Assembly (NCBI GenBank): GCA_040757715.1
Contig: JBFLWS010000009.1
Span: 1 to 64,000 of the forward strand
Length of the DNA: 64,000 bases
Reading direction: 5' to 3'
From: CAIMFV01 sp040757715
GTDB taxonomy: Bacteria > Pseudomonadota > Alphaproteobacteria > Caulobacterales > Caulobacteraceae
Shown here: positions 7,846 to 17,457 of the stretch, one piece after another
How positions within the stretch are numbered: position 1 is the stretch's first letter
Layout: each line of letters starts with the position of its first letter
Translations under genes and position numbers: made by a program
Notes under the pieces: generated by a model
What the model saw: only the letters and a program-made list of their open reading frames with translations
The model's database searches: none
Told to the model about the DNA's origin: nothing

Positions 7846-10800
7846 CTAGGCGCTGCCCATGACCCGCAATTTCATCGCGCGGGTTTCCAGGAGATAGGTC
7901 TCCACCCCGGCGAGCAGGTGCAGCCCTTCCTCGGTGATCACCGCCCGCGACAGGCCGGGCTGAATGATGCGGACCTCAAATTCGTAGCGATAGTCCTGCC
8001 AGCTCGCTTTCAGCCGCTTGAGGAACGCGGCGTTGCCATGTTCGACGCGAGAGCTTTGCCCCTTGTCGAGGCGCAGCTTCTCGCGCCTGAGCATATGCGT
8101 GAACATGCGGTTGGGGCGGTCGCGCCAGCGGGCGGATTTTTGGGCTTGCCCGCACACTTCGTAGAGATCCTTCACGCGCGCGCCGGGTGTGTCGGCGCTC
8201 GAAAACTTGCAGTGATGGAGCGTGACCTGGACAAGGCCCTCGGTGACGCGGAGCGTTACGACATCGGCGATCTCGCCGGCGCCATCGTCGTCGAAAATCA
8301 GATCGTAGGCGTCTCCGTCGGCGAGCAGGGTCTCGATGACGCGCCGCTGGACGGAATCCGCACGTTTTTCTGATCCTTGCGACTCTGTTCGGATGTTTGT
8401 CCCCGACCAGTCCCAAACCTCGATCCGATCTGAAGGATAGGGCTCGACCCGAACGCCATCGGGCAAGGCATAGAGATGGCTGTAGATCAGGAGAGAGCCG
8501 TCTCCGAAATCGATCTGCGGGGAATCCTCGCCAAAGGATTCCGACAGCGTCTTCACCTTGCCGCCGACCTTGATAGTCGCCTTCGGCCCCGATCGCTGCG
8601 GATAGCGGGCGCCGCCTTCCGCGAACACGATTTCGAACTCCGCGATCTGGGTATTGCTGCGCACCGCGAAGCGCAGCGGCCCGGTGGCTTCGTGGTCCAG
8701 AAGTTCGATGTCGCATTCCGAGAACGGTGCCGCGATGTCGTCGAAGCTGATCTCGATCCGGTCCTCGATCTGTGTCAGCAGCGATTCCGGCCAGTGAATT
8801 GCGACGGGTGGAACGCTCGGACGCTCACTGATCTGGCGGGGGCGCATGGCGCTCTTGAAGACGCCATCGGTGGTGATGCCTGGATCGTTGACGGCCGTGC
8901 CGATGTCGCCACACCACTCGACCCAGTCGGTGAGGTCGCGAACCGGGGAGATCGACCAGAATTTCCCTTTGGCCGAGCAGCCGCGTGAGGCCGGAACGCC
9001 ATCGAGGAAGCCGGTCGCAAATACGTTGTTCTTGATACGGGATTGCGATTTCGCGGTGTCCAACCCGTCGGCGACGTCCACGCCCATATACATTGAATAG
9101 CGCACGCCACGGCCCTGATGGTGGGTGAGCCCGAGGTTGCGCAGAATGAGGCGATTGAAGCCATGAAGACTGCGAAAAACTTCCTCACCTTCGACGCGCC
9201 GCGTCGTGTCACCGCAGACAGCCTTGGCCAGCCGATCATAGGGGCTTTTCGCCGAGCTACTGATATAGAGCAGCTTCTTGTCGGGATCCCAGTGCATCAT
9301 ATGCAGGTCCCAGACGACGTTGGTGGCATGCTGTGCGGTCGTCCAACCCGCCTGCTCCTCCGAGCGGGTGACGAAGATGGCCACCCGCTGATGCGGGTTG
9401 ACCTTCATGCCGAGATAGACGCCGGGATTGTACATGTCTTCGGCACGCAGCGGCTCCCAGGCGTCGCAAGCTGTCCGATAGACGACGGCATTCATCTTCG
9501 GCTCGAGCGTCTGCAAGGGAATGTCGCTGAGATCGCCGACAAAGCCTTTGAACATCTCCGCGCGCCGAACTTGCCGGTCGATTTTGGCGGTGCTTAGCGC
9601 CTCGACCAGAGCGTTCCAGTCGGCGTCCTCGGCATAGAGCTTGGCGAGCGACCGATCGATGTCGTCCACCCCGGTGTTGGCGATGACCGTCGCGTCGCCC
9701 AAGCGCGGATCCTGCCGGGTGAAGCGGCCGACGAACTGGATAGTAACGGCGATGCTTTTGTGCGGATCATGCAGACCCGCGATTTTCAGTTCCGGGAGAT
9801 CGAAGCCTTCGCCCAGCATGTCGACGCACACGATGATCCGGCTCTCGAAACGCCGTAGCGCGGCAAGGTTCGCGCGGCGCTCGCGGATCGACTGCTGGCT
9901 ATGAACAATGACCGGGCGGAACTCGGGGAACATCGTGCAGTAGAGCTGGTGGAGATCCTTGGCGCGGTCGATCGTCTGGCAACGCGCCATGGCGAGATGA
10001 TTGAGGCCGGCCTCCAGATCGGCCTGGAGGACTTCGCCGAGCTTCTCGGCGATCGCCAGGTCTGCATCGGGCTGATCGAGCCCGAATACCGCCTCGAACC
10101 GGATCGGCTTGAAATAGCCCTCGGCCTGCGCCTTCTTGAGCGGGTAGGTATAGATGAACTCGCCGTCGACGCGCCGGCCGTCCTCACGGAAGGGCGTGGC
10201 GGTGAACTGGACGATTGGAAGCGGCGGGTCCCGGTCGATGAAGAGGCCGCGGAACCGGGACCAAGTTGGCGCGCCGATATGGTGCGCCTCGTCGATGAAC
10301 AACGCTGAGGCACGGGCAGCCATTCGCTCCTGAACCGGGGCTTCCGCTCGGCCAGCGATCTGCATCGTGGTGACGACGACATTGGCGCTGTCGAAGATTT
10401 CATCGACTTCGGCCGGGCTGATCGGGATGTGCGAGAGCCGCATGACCAGCGGGAAGGCTGCGGTCTCATCGAGGCATTTCTGGTGTTTCAAGACGCCGAA
10501 GGTCTCGAATTTGCCCGCGATCTGCTCGCGCAGCGCGTCGGTAGGCACCACCACCAGCAGGCTTTCGAAGCGCTGGTTGGTATTGAGCGCCAGCATTGTC
10601 TCGGTCTTGCCCGTGCCCGTTGGCATGACGATGGTGGCCGGATCCGTCGATCGCGTCGCGTGGGCAAGCGCGGCGTGAAGCGCGCCGATCTGTGGACGCC
10701 GCAAGCCAGGCTGCGCCGGCTGACCGTCCGTTGCGGCTCGTCCCTCGCGCAGATGAGTCGCGTCGATCCAGGAAACGGAGACGGTCTTCAGGCGCTCGGC

Positions 10801-11187
10801 GCGCACGGAACGATCCAGCGTGTCGATGCTGGTCGGCGGTGCATTCATCCACCGGCCTTCACCGAGTTCCAGCGCTTCGGCGATCCGTTCCGGATCCGTT
10901 GCGCCTGGCACAAGGAGAATAAGATCGGCTTCCAACGGTGTCGCCGTCTTCGCACCGATGATATTCAGAACCTCGCCGGATTCCAGGGTCGCCTCGTAAC
11001 CATTGACGCGGCGGATGGCGAAGGGGCGCAGCCGGCAACGCATCCGCCGCGCCGGAACCGCCAACTGGCGCACGGGGCTTCCGAGCACCTTGCCATCGAT
11101 GGCAAGCCGAGGCGGCAGCAAGAGTTCGACCTCGGGATTGAAGAGATCGTCCTGGTTGGAGCCGGCAGGACGCTTGCGGGAGGCCAT
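7846..11187 (-). CDS. DEAH-box SF2 helicase with nuclease-like C-terminal domain
   Basis: An 1113-residue protein, third gene of the leftward operon. Helicase motifs: MPTGTGKT (about residue 187), FIDEAHH (about 296), FTATPFREDG and QFVGRFTRQD (about 488). The ATPase core resembles the Res/UvrB-like group. The last 200 residues hold FDDDGAGEIADV, VTLHHCKFSS and DLYEVCGQAQKS (about 960-1020). An acidic residue followed by a strand ending H-C-K, then Q-x-x-K-S, resembles a diverged PD-(D/E)XK nuclease core; this is inference. Its ATG has a good ribosome site (GGAGGG) and lies 14 bp from the end of the UvrD-like gene. Its partners are AddB- and AddA-like proteins, so a DNA-end or foreign-DNA processing complex is likely. 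Confidence 0.8.
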   Translation of the reverse strand: MASRKRPAGSNQDDLFNPEVELLLPPRLAIDGKVLGSPVRQLAVPARRMRCRLRPFAIRRVNGYEATLESGEVLNIIGAKTATPLEADLILLVPGATDPERIAEALELGEGRWMNAPPTSIDTLDRSVRAERLKTVSVSWIDATHLREGRAATDGQPAQPGLRRPQIGALHAALAHATRSTDPATIVMPTGTGKTETMLALNTNQRFESLLVVVPTDALREQIAGKFETFGVLKHQKCLDETAAFPLVMRLSHIPISPAEVDEIFDSANVVVTTMQIAGRAEAPVQERMAARASALFIDEAHHIGAPTWSRFRGLFIDRDPPLPIVQFTATPFREDGRRVDGEFIYTYPLKKAQAEGYFKPIRFEAVFGLDQPDADLAIAEKLGEVLQADLEAGLNHLAMARCQTIDRAKDLHQLYCTMFPEFRPVIVHSQQSIRERRANLAALRRFESRIIVCVDMLGEGFDLPELKIAGLHDPHKSIAVTIQFVGRFTRQDPRLGDATVIANTGVDDIDRSLAKLYAEDADWNALVEALSTAKIDRQVRRAEMFKGFVGDLSDIPLQTLEPKMNAVVYRTACDAWEPLRAEDMYNPGVYLGMKVNPHQRVAIFVTRSEEQAGWTTAQHATNVVWDLHMMHWDPDKKLLYISSSAKSPYDRLAKAVCGDTTRRVEGEEVFRSLHGFNRLILRNLGLTHHQGRGVRYSMYMGVDVADGLDTAKSQSRIKNNVFATGFLDGVPASRGCSAKGKFWSISPVRDLTDWVEWCGDIGTAVNDPGITTDGVFKSAMRPRQISERPSVPPVAIHWPESLLTQIEDRIEISFDDIAAPFSECDIELLDHEATGPLRFAVRSNTQIAEFEIVFAEGGARYPQRSGPKATIKVGGKVKTLSESFGEDSPQIDFGDGSLLIYSHLYALPDGVRVEPYPSDRIEVWDWSGTNIRTESQGSEKRADSVQRRVIETLLADGDAYDLIFDDDGAGEIADVVTLRVTEGLVQVTLHHCKFSSADTPGARVKDLYEVCGQAQKSARWRDRPNRMFTHMLRREKLRLDKGQSSRVEHGNAAFLKRLKASWQDYRYEFEVRIIQPGLSRAVITEEGLHLLAGVETYLLETRAMKLRVMGSA

Positions 11188-11201
11188 CGTGGATCCCTCC
11201 G

Positions 11202-14200
11202 TCAGGCCACCACCGCCTGCGGCGAGGGCGAGACGGCAATCACCGTTCCCCTCGTCATCAGAACGATGAGTCCGTGCTCGGCGCCGGTCATATCGAGATA
11301 GGCGCGGACCTGAGCCCGATAGTGGTCGAGCGTCTGAACCTCGGGATCCACGTCGCTCTTCCAGTCCACGACGACGGCGGGGCGACCCTCGGCCGTCAGG
11401 GTCAGGGCGTCGGCGATCCCGGCCGTTGCGGTTTCCACGCCATCGACCGCCTGTACGGCATAGACGGGAAACTCGGCCAGTAGACCCGGCCGCAAGGCCG
11501 CGATGTCAGGCAGGGCCAGAGTCCTGATGACACAGGCCGCCAGTTCATCAGCCGACAGCCCCGTCGCCGGGTCGGCGACCGGAGACCGGCCGAGGGCGCG
11601 GATGAGGTCGGCGGCCCGTTCGGCCAGGGCGGCCTCGGCCTCTTGGGTTTCGCCGGTCAGCACCTCTTCCATGAGCTTGTGCAGGATCAGCCCGCGTTCG
11701 CGGCCGCCCTGCACCGGGGCGACGGCGTCCAGCTCGGGGGGCTGGTCGTCGGCCGATCCTGTCCAAAGGGCCGCCTCTTCTTCCCGCAACACGCTCCCGG
11801 CGGCGTTTTCGTCGCGGCTGGGGGCGAGCCAGGTCAGCCGTGTTTGCCCGGCGGCGATGGCTTTGGCTTCGGCCGCGAAGCTCGCGCGCGTCTGGGCGTT
11901 GACCACTCCGGCGGCCGTCGTCGTGAAACCGGCGGCCAAGTGGGTGGCGTCCAGGCCGGGCAGCGCAGCGAGCGACAGATCGACGAGACCGATCCAGGCG
12001 GATTTCGACGGCATGGCGTCGAGCCGGGGCAGGACGAGGAGTTCGCGAGCGCGGGTGGCCGCGACATACCAGAGCCGGATGCGTTCGCGGTCCAGCTCGT
12101 CCTTTTCCGCGTCACGCGCGGCGTCGTAGCCCTCGGGTGGGACGCCCAGGACCGGGCAATAGAAGGTTTCCGTCTGGCGGTCGATGACCGCGCTCTCGGG
12201 CGCCATGACTCCGGTCATGGTGTTGACCGGAATGACGATCGGCCATTCCAGCCCCTTGGCGGCGTGCATGGTGAACAGCGCGACCGCTTCCTCTTGGGCG
12301 TCGGGCCGGCCCTCGACGGCGCGCGCCTCGTCGGACCACGCCGCCGTCATCGCCTCGGCGAAGGCGCGCAGGCCGCGCACGGCGTAGCCGGTCGACAGGC
12401 TGAGATAGAGATCGACATTGGCGAGCGCGCGCTCGGCCTGACCGCGATGGCGCTCGAGGAGGAGCGGACGCACGCGCATCACGTCCACGGCCTGCGACAG
12501 CAGCTCATGCGGGGTCGTGCTGTTGCCGCGCCGGGAAAGCGATTGCAGACGCTCGATGACCTCGCGCGCAAGCGGATGCCCGATGACGGCGGGGTCGATG
12601 CTGAGGTCCAGACGCGGAATCCGATCAGGCTTCTCCTCCGAGCGTGGAAGCGCCCACACGATGTCCAGGAGTTCTTCCTCGGTGAGGCCGACCAGAGGCC
12701 CGCGGAGCAGCGCGCCGAGCGCCAGCGTGTCGCGGCGATCGGCGAGGACGCGGGTCAGCGCGATCAGGTCCTGGACCTCCTGGCGGCGGAACAGGCCCTT
12801 GCCGGCCTGGGTCGCCACGGGGACGCCGCGGCGTTCCAAGGCTTCCTCATAGCGCCACAGCTCCGCGCCAGTCGGCGCCAGCAAGGCGATGTCGCCCGGC
12901 TGGCAGGGGCGCTCGGCTCCGCTGCGACGATCGATGATGGGGTGGCTTTCGATCAGCCGGGCGCACAGATCGGCGATGGCGTCGGCTTCGGCGTCACGCT
13001 GCTGCTCGGCGGTGGCCTTGCCGTTTTCATCGGCCACGGTGATGTCGAGGGCCGCCACGCACAGGCCGCCGCGATCGTCATGGAACGGATCGAGCGCGGT
13101 GAAGCCGGGCTGCCCATCGGCAGAGAGCGCGACCTCGAAGCGCTCGTTGACGAAAGCGAGGATCGAGGCGCAGGAGCGGAAATTGGTGGAGATCGACAGG
13201 AGGCTGCCGGGGTCCTGGTCGCGGAAGGCGTCGCGCGCCTGCACATAGGCGCCGACATCGGCGCCCCGGAAGCGATAGATCGCCTGCTTGGGGTCGCCGA
13301 CCAGGAAGAGCGCGCCCGGCCGGATGCGGAACCCGGTCCAGCCGTCCGCGCCATCGACCGGCTCGCCGCAAAGGCGCCAGAAGATCTCGGTTTGCAGTGG
13401 ATCGGTGTCCTGGAACTCGTCGACGAGGACGTGGGCGAAACGCTGCCCGAGCGCCCGGCGGACGTCGTCATGGTCGCGCAACAGATCGCGCGCGGCGAAA
13501 ATCAGATCGTCGAAATCGAGCTGGGCGCTGGCGCGCTTGTGGTCGCGATAGCGTTGCAGGATCGGACGCGCCTCGTCGATCAGCGCCGCCAGGGTGTGAC
13601 CGGCGGCGGCCTGCGCAAGCGAGACCCAGGCGCCGCAGCAGGCGGTGTAGTGGACCTCGGCGGCGTCATTCAATCGATCGCCGTCGGCCTTGGAGAGGCC
13701 GACCTCTTTCGCCGCGGCGGCCCATTTGCCCTTCTTGCGGTAGGAGGCGAACGCGCCGGCCTTGGTGCAAAGATCCGGATGGGGACGCAAGGCCAGGAGC
13801 CGGACGAGGCCCGCAGGCGTTGCGGGATCGGGGCCGTTGGCCAAGGCGGTCGCCATCTCGGCCAGCCGCTCGACGATCGCCGCCGTTTCTGGCTCGGCCG
13901 CCGCCGCGCCATCCATGAGGCCCGCAAAGTCGGCCGCAGCCCGGCGGAACGCCGTTAGGTGGCCGCCAAGCGGGGAGACGGACGGAGCCGAGAGCGTGCG
14001 GCGGCGGCGCAGATTCTCGGCGATCTTATGGACGAGCGCCACGGTCTCGCCGGGGCTGTGCAGCACCATCTCGGCCAAGATGCCGCCCTGGCCGCCGGAC
14101 AGGCGCTCGCGCAGCCAGCCGTCGACGATTTCGAGGAAGGTGAGATCGGCCTGGTTGCGGTCCATGACGCCGGCGCCGGGATCGATGTCGGCCTCCGCCG

Positions 14201-14594
14201 GATAGGGCTTGATCAGCCGCTGACAGAAGCCGTGGATGGTCGAACAGGTAATCTCGTCGATCGCGGCGCTGGCGGCGGCGAGATTGTCGCGCTGGGCCTG
14301 GGACAGACCATTGGGCAGCGCCACGCGCAGTTCGGGCGCGATCTTGCTAGCCGTGAGGTCGGCGACAAACTCCCGGACGCGCGACAGCAGCTCGCTCGCG
14401 GCGAGTTCGGTGAAGGTGACGGCTGCGACGGCGCGCGGGGAGACGCCTTCGGCGAGCATGACGGCGATGCGGCCGGCCATGACGGCGGTCTTGCCCGAAC
14501 CCGCGCCGGCCTCGACCAGGATCGACCGATCATGGAGGCTGATCGCATCGCGGCGCGCGCCGTCGTCCTTCAGCACCTTGGACACGCTGCTCAT
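11202..14594 (-). CDS. AddA/UvrD-like helicase-nuclease
   Basis: An 1130-residue SF1 helicase with a C-terminal RecB-type nuclease. Motif I: VEAGAGSGKTAVMAGR (about residue 30); motif Ia: AAVTFTELAASEL; motif II: DEFQDTDPLQTEIF (about 393); motif III: GDPKQAIYRFRGADV; motif V: MHAAKGLEWPIVI (about 776); motif VI: YVAATRARELL. The nuclease core is GIADALTL, then VVVDWKSD (about 1077), then HYRAQVRAYL, intact for metal binding. The organisation matches AddA of AddAB recombination nucleases. The ATG at 14592-14594 shares one base with the stop of the AddB-like gene (TAATG). It is unlikely to be the housekeeping addA, because it sits in a WYL-controlled cassette with an extra DEAH helicase and is surrounded by defence genes. 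Confidence 0.85.
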   Translation of the reverse strand: MSSVSKVLKDDGARRDAISLHDRSILVEAGAGSGKTAVMAGRIAVMLAEGVSPRAVAAVTFTELAASELLSRVREFVADLTASKIAPELRVALPNGLSQAQRDNLAAASAAIDEITCSTIHGFCQRLIKPYPAEADIDPGAGVMDRNQADLTFLEIVDGWLRERLSGGQGGILAEMVLHSPGETVALVHKIAENLRRRRTLSAPSVSPLGGHLTAFRRAAADFAGLMDGAAAAEPETAAIVERLAEMATALANGPDPATPAGLVRLLALRPHPDLCTKAGAFASYRKKGKWAAAAKEVGLSKADGDRLNDAAEVHYTACCGAWVSLAQAAAGHTLAALIDEARPILQRYRDHKRASAQLDFDDLIFAARDLLRDHDDVRRALGQRFAHVLVDEFQDTDPLQTEIFWRLCGEPVDGADGWTGFRIRPGALFLVGDPKQAIYRFRGADVGAYVQARDAFRDQDPGSLLSISTNFRSCASILAFVNERFEVALSADGQPGFTALDPFHDDRGGLCVAALDITVADENGKATAEQQRDAEADAIADLCARLIESHPIIDRRSGAERPCQPGDIALLAPTGAELWRYEEALERRGVPVATQAGKGLFRRQEVQDLIALTRVLADRRDTLALGALLRGPLVGLTEEELLDIVWALPRSEEKPDRIPRLDLSIDPAVIGHPLAREVIERLQSLSRRGNSTTPHELLSQAVDVMRVRPLLLERHRGQAERALANVDLYLSLSTGYAVRGLRAFAEAMTAAWSDEARAVEGRPDAQEEAVALFTMHAAKGLEWPIVIPVNTMTGVMAPESAVIDRQTETFYCPVLGVPPEGYDAARDAEKDELDRERIRLWYVAATRARELLVLPRLDAMPSKSAWIGLVDLSLAALPGLDATHLAAGFTTTAAGVVNAQTRASFAAEAKAIAAGQTRLTWLAPSRDENAAGSVLREEEAALWTGSADDQPPELDAVAPVQGGRERGLILHKLMEEVLTGETQEAEAALAERAADLIRALGRSPVADPATGLSADELAACVIRTLALPDIAALRPGLLAEFPVYAVQAVDGVETATAGIADALTLTAEGRPAVVVDWKSDVDPEVQTLDHYRAQVRAYLDMTGAEHGLIVLMTRGTVIAVSPSPQAVVA

Positions 14595-17248
14595 TATTCC
14601 GCCTCCCAGACCTGAGCGACTTCGCCCAGGCGTTCCGTCGCGGCTGGGAGCTTGCGCTTGCAATAGGTGGCGCTGGCGTTCGCCGGCAGGGCGAAGGCGA
14701 GGTCGTCGTAGTCGCCGCCGGTGTCCGGGCCAGGCAGGGCCGCGCCGCCGGAGAGGCTGGTCCTCGCCGCGCGAAGGTAGCCGGTGATCTCCGTCAGCAC
14801 CGCCTCGGGATCGTCGAGCTGGAGGTCGACCGGCTCGCGCGGGTAGAGCAGCGAGGCGCTGATGGCGACGTCGTCGCCGAGGAGCGCCTGCACCGCGAAG
14901 GCGTAGAGGCAACGCTGAAGCTCACGTCCGCCGTTCAGCCGGATGTCGCCGCGCGGCGGCCTGCCTGTCTTGTAGTCGCGCACAAGCGCGCGCTTGCCAT
15001 CGCCCGAGATGTCGAGCCGGTCGATATAGCCGGCGATGTTGAAGCCGGTGTCGGGAATCGTGACCGGCGCGCTCGCATCCCAAGGCGTCTGCGCGTCGGA
15101 TTTCGGCTCCGAGCCGCCGAACGGCACTTCGCCGTATGCGCGCGCGCCGGGCAGGACATCATCGCTATAGGTCAGGGCGCGGCCCGCCATTACGCGGGCG
15201 TCGTCGACGGTGCGGCTCCAGATGACGGCCGGCGGAACCGGACGCTCGCTTTCCCAATCGCCGGCGACGGCTTGCGCGGCGCGGGCCACTGCCGCTTCGA
15301 CGGTCTCCGTGTCGGCGGCGGCGAGCCCGCCACCGGCTTCGAGGTCGCGCAACGCGCGGTCGAGAACCATGTGGACGAGATCGCCGATCCCGAGCGCGTC
15401 GAGCACGAGCGGTTCGGCGCTGCTCTGCGGTTCGCGCCAGCCAAACGCATAGACCCACACGAAGCTGAGCGGATTGCGCAGCAGGCGGCGAAGCGAGCTG
15501 GCCGACTGGGTGCGGCCGAGGATGGCGAGAACGAGCGGATGATCCGCCCGCACGAGCCCGTCATGCGGAGTGATCTCCGCCTGCCGCCAATCGCGCCAGC
15601 AGCCCTGCGCGCAAACCGCCTGCGGATCGGCGGCGAACTCCTGGGGCCGGGCCATGAGCCGGTCGGTCTCGCTGAAGGCGTGCGCCGGCGTCGCGTTGCG
15701 GCGCAGGTAGGTCTCGTCGCCACGCCCGGCGAGCAGCGGGCTGCGTCCCAGGAGACGCCCGTCGCTGTCGCGCCGAGCGCGCGAAAGAACGATGGTCTCG
15801 GCCGTCGTGGCGAGGATCGTCTCGAAGTCGCGGCGGTCGGCGAGGTTGACCGGCAGCGGATCGAGCACCGGGGTCGGGATGATATGGTCCGGGATCAGCC
15901 GGTCCTCGGCGATGCCGCGCGGCCAGCGGGAGGAGTTGAGGCCCAGGAGCCGCACGAAGCGGCGGGGCGACGCCGCGAGCGCGCTGGCCGGCATCCAGGC
16001 GACGGAGACACACGCTTCCAGCCCATCGTCCTGCTTCAGGGTCTCCAGCGTCGCATCGATCGAGGCGGCGGGGCCGGCGAGCAGCGCCTTGCGCCAGATC
16101 GCGAGCGCCCGCCCCTTGAGGAAGGCTTCGCCAATCTCGGCTGCGGCATCCGGCCCTTTCGTCAGTGTCACGACCGCTGCGCGCAGCGCTGCCGCGTGGT
16201 CGGTGCGGTCGGGCCAGTCCTCTGGCGTCAACCGGGCCAGCAGGCGATTCCAGGCACCCGGCGTCGAGAGCGGCGCATCCGTCGGCAGAACCCGCAGCCA
16301 GCCTTCGGGTAGGGTCTCGAAAGGCCCGCTGTCCCGGCAGAGCGCCGCGAGGCGCCGCAGCCGCGACTGCGACAGGCCGCGGACCACAATGTCGGCCAGC
16401 GCGGCGGACGCCTGGCCCTCGCGGGTGGCGACGGTGCGGACGCCGTGGACGAAGTGCAGGTCGATGTTGGCGTCGGCGCGGAGGGCCAAGAAATGGTCGT
16501 CATAGTCCGCGGGCGAGGCTGTCGCGATGGCGATCTCCGAGGGTGAGACACCCGAGGCAAGCAGGCTTCGCGCCCAGCGCATCGCCTCGATGGCCTCGTG
16601 ATAGGCCGTCGCTGCGCTGACGGCGCCGATCCTCGGCGCTTCCATCGGCGCGCGCACGACCATGACGCCCGTGCCGTCCAGCCACGCGGGAACGCTCCTC
16701 GGGCCGGCCGTCCACTGCACGGAGATATGGGCGGTGAGGGCCTGGAGCAGCGGCCGCCAGCAGGGAGAGAGTTCGGTGAGGCCGGTGACCTCCATCGGAC
16801 CGAGGACCGCCGGCGCGTGATCGATGCGGGCGGTTGCGGCGGCGACGATGTCCAGGGGGCGCATCATGCCGGACGGAAGCTGGTCGAGGACGGCCGCCTC
16901 CAGACGCGCGATGGCGCCGAGACGCGGGTGATCGGCGGCGCGCGCGGCCAGGTCGATTCCGGCCCGCCAAGCTTTGTGGAGCGTATCGGCAGCCGCGTCG
17001 ATCATACCGGGGAGAGCCTTGATGCTCTCCAGCTCGCCCATCGGCGTCGCGGGCAGAGCCGTTTGGATGGCGGCGCGCAGACTCTCATCGTCGATGGGTC
17101 GGGCGAAGCCGCCGGCAAGCCGGACCGCCGCCTGCTCGAAAGACATGATCTGGAGGCCATGACGACCATTGCGGGCCGCCGCCAGGCGGCCTTCCCTCAT
17201 GGCGAGACGGCCGTGAACGACTAGGGTGGATCGACTCGCGACGGCCAT
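14594..17248 (-). CDS. AddB-like PD-(D/E)XK nuclease (inactivated-helicase family)
   Basis: An 884-residue protein, first of the leftward operon. The C-terminal part contains FNIAGYIDRLDISGDG, then ALVRDYKTGRPP (about residue 757), then ELQRCLYAFAVQALLG: the D...D-x-K...Q-x-x-x-Y core of RecB-like nucleases. A cysteine (YCKRK) near the C-terminus recalls the AddB iron-sulfur arrangement, but only one such cysteine is evident, so a cluster is not claimed. No Walker A is visible, as expected where AddB-like ATPase sites have decayed. The start at 17246-17248 is chosen over an upstream in-frame codon because GAAGGAGGG lies 5 bases before it and the protein then begins with a hydrophobic strand. 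It shares the 209-bp divergent region with the WYL regulator. Confidence 0.75.
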   Translation of the reverse strand: MAVASRSTLVVHGRLAMREGRLAAARNGRHGLQIMSFEQAAVRLAGGFARPIDDESLRAAIQTALPATPMGELESIKALPGMIDAAADTLHKAWRAGIDLAARAADHPRLGAIARLEAAVLDQLPSGMMRPLDIVAAATARIDHAPAVLGPMEVTGLTELSPCWRPLLQALTAHISVQWTAGPRSVPAWLDGTGVMVVRAPMEAPRIGAVSAATAYHEAIEAMRWARSLLASGVSPSEIAIATASPADYDDHFLALRADANIDLHFVHGVRTVATREGQASAALADIVVRGLSQSRLRRLAALCRDSGPFETLPEGWLRVLPTDAPLSTPGAWNRLLARLTPEDWPDRTDHAAALRAAVVTLTKGPDAAAEIGEAFLKGRALAIWRKALLAGPAASIDATLETLKQDDGLEACVSVAWMPASALAASPRRFVRLLGLNSSRWPRGIAEDRLIPDHIIPTPVLDPLPVNLADRRDFETILATTAETIVLSRARRDSDGRLLGRSPLLAGRGDETYLRRNATPAHAFSETDRLMARPQEFAADPQAVCAQGCWRDWRQAEITPHDGLVRADHPLVLAILGRTQSASSLRRLLRNPLSFVWVYAFGWREPQSSAEPLVLDALGIGDLVHMVLDRALRDLEAGGGLAAADTETVEAAVARAAQAVAGDWESERPVPPAVIWSRTVDDARVMAGRALTYSDDVLPGARAYGEVPFGGSEPKSDAQTPWDASAPVTIPDTGFNIAGYIDRLDISGDGKRALVRDYKTGRPPRGDIRLNGGRELQRCLYAFAVQALLGDDVAISASLLYPREPVDLQLDDPEAVLTEITGYLRAARTSLSGGAALPGPDTGGDYDDLAFALPANASATYCKRKLPAATERLGEVAQVWEAE

Positions 17249-17360
17249 GGCCGCCCTCCTTCTGGGATCTACGTCTTGTTCGGACGCTGGGTCAGCGCCG
17301 TGGCCCGTCCGCGAATTGCCCTCTTGCACGTATCGCCCCCAACGCGCGCGCCGATCATTG

Positions 17361-17389
17361 TTGACCGGGGCCGCAGATGGGGATAATAA
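17361..17389 (+). promoter_or_regulatory. Sigma-70-type promoter for the WYL-led rightward operon
   Basis: TTGACC at 17361-17366, a 17-base spacer and TAATAA at 17384-17389 inside an AT-rich patch in otherwise GC-rich DNA. The predicted start is near 17396, leaving a leader of about 60 bases before the WYL start. On the opposite strand the same AT patch gives TATTAT and there is a TGGACA near 17410-17415, so a minus-strand promoter for the AddB-like operon may overlap, but its spacing is not ideal. Confidence 0.5.
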
Positions 17390-17406
17390 TTACACGCATC
17401 GCGTCG

Positions 17407-17418
17407 ATATGTCCATAT
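17407..17418. promoter_or_regulatory. Candidate operator palindrome ATATGTCCATAT
   Basis: A perfect inverted repeat, ATATG-TC-CATAT, lies between the rightward promoter and the WYL start. Its TGTCCA core is the reverse complement of the minus-strand TGGACA box. A dimeric BrxR/CapW-type WYL repressor bound here could block transcript elongation to the right and initiation to the left. It is outnumbered by no other palindrome in the gap that I can see. Confidence 0.4.
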
Positions 17419-17457
17419 AGTTTTGATGCTCATCTGACGCGCGGAGGTGGGGGAGCA

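Noticed and set aside
11643..13958. Long plus-strand open frame (about 770 codons) opposite the AddA-like gene
   Set aside because: Gly/Arg/Ala/Asp-biased antisense of clear helicase motifs; no ribosome site or recognisable product.
14595..14912. N-terminal extension of the AddA-like protein upstream of 14594
   Set aside because: It would overlap about 300 bases of the AddB-like C-terminus in another frame and is Arg/Gly/Pro-rich; the TAATG junction and motif I position support the start at 14594.
17377..17457. Earlier in-frame ATG for the WYL regulator at 17377
   Set aside because: It lies between the -35 and -10 boxes of the only good promoter. The ATG at 17458 has a GGAGG site and the family N-terminus.
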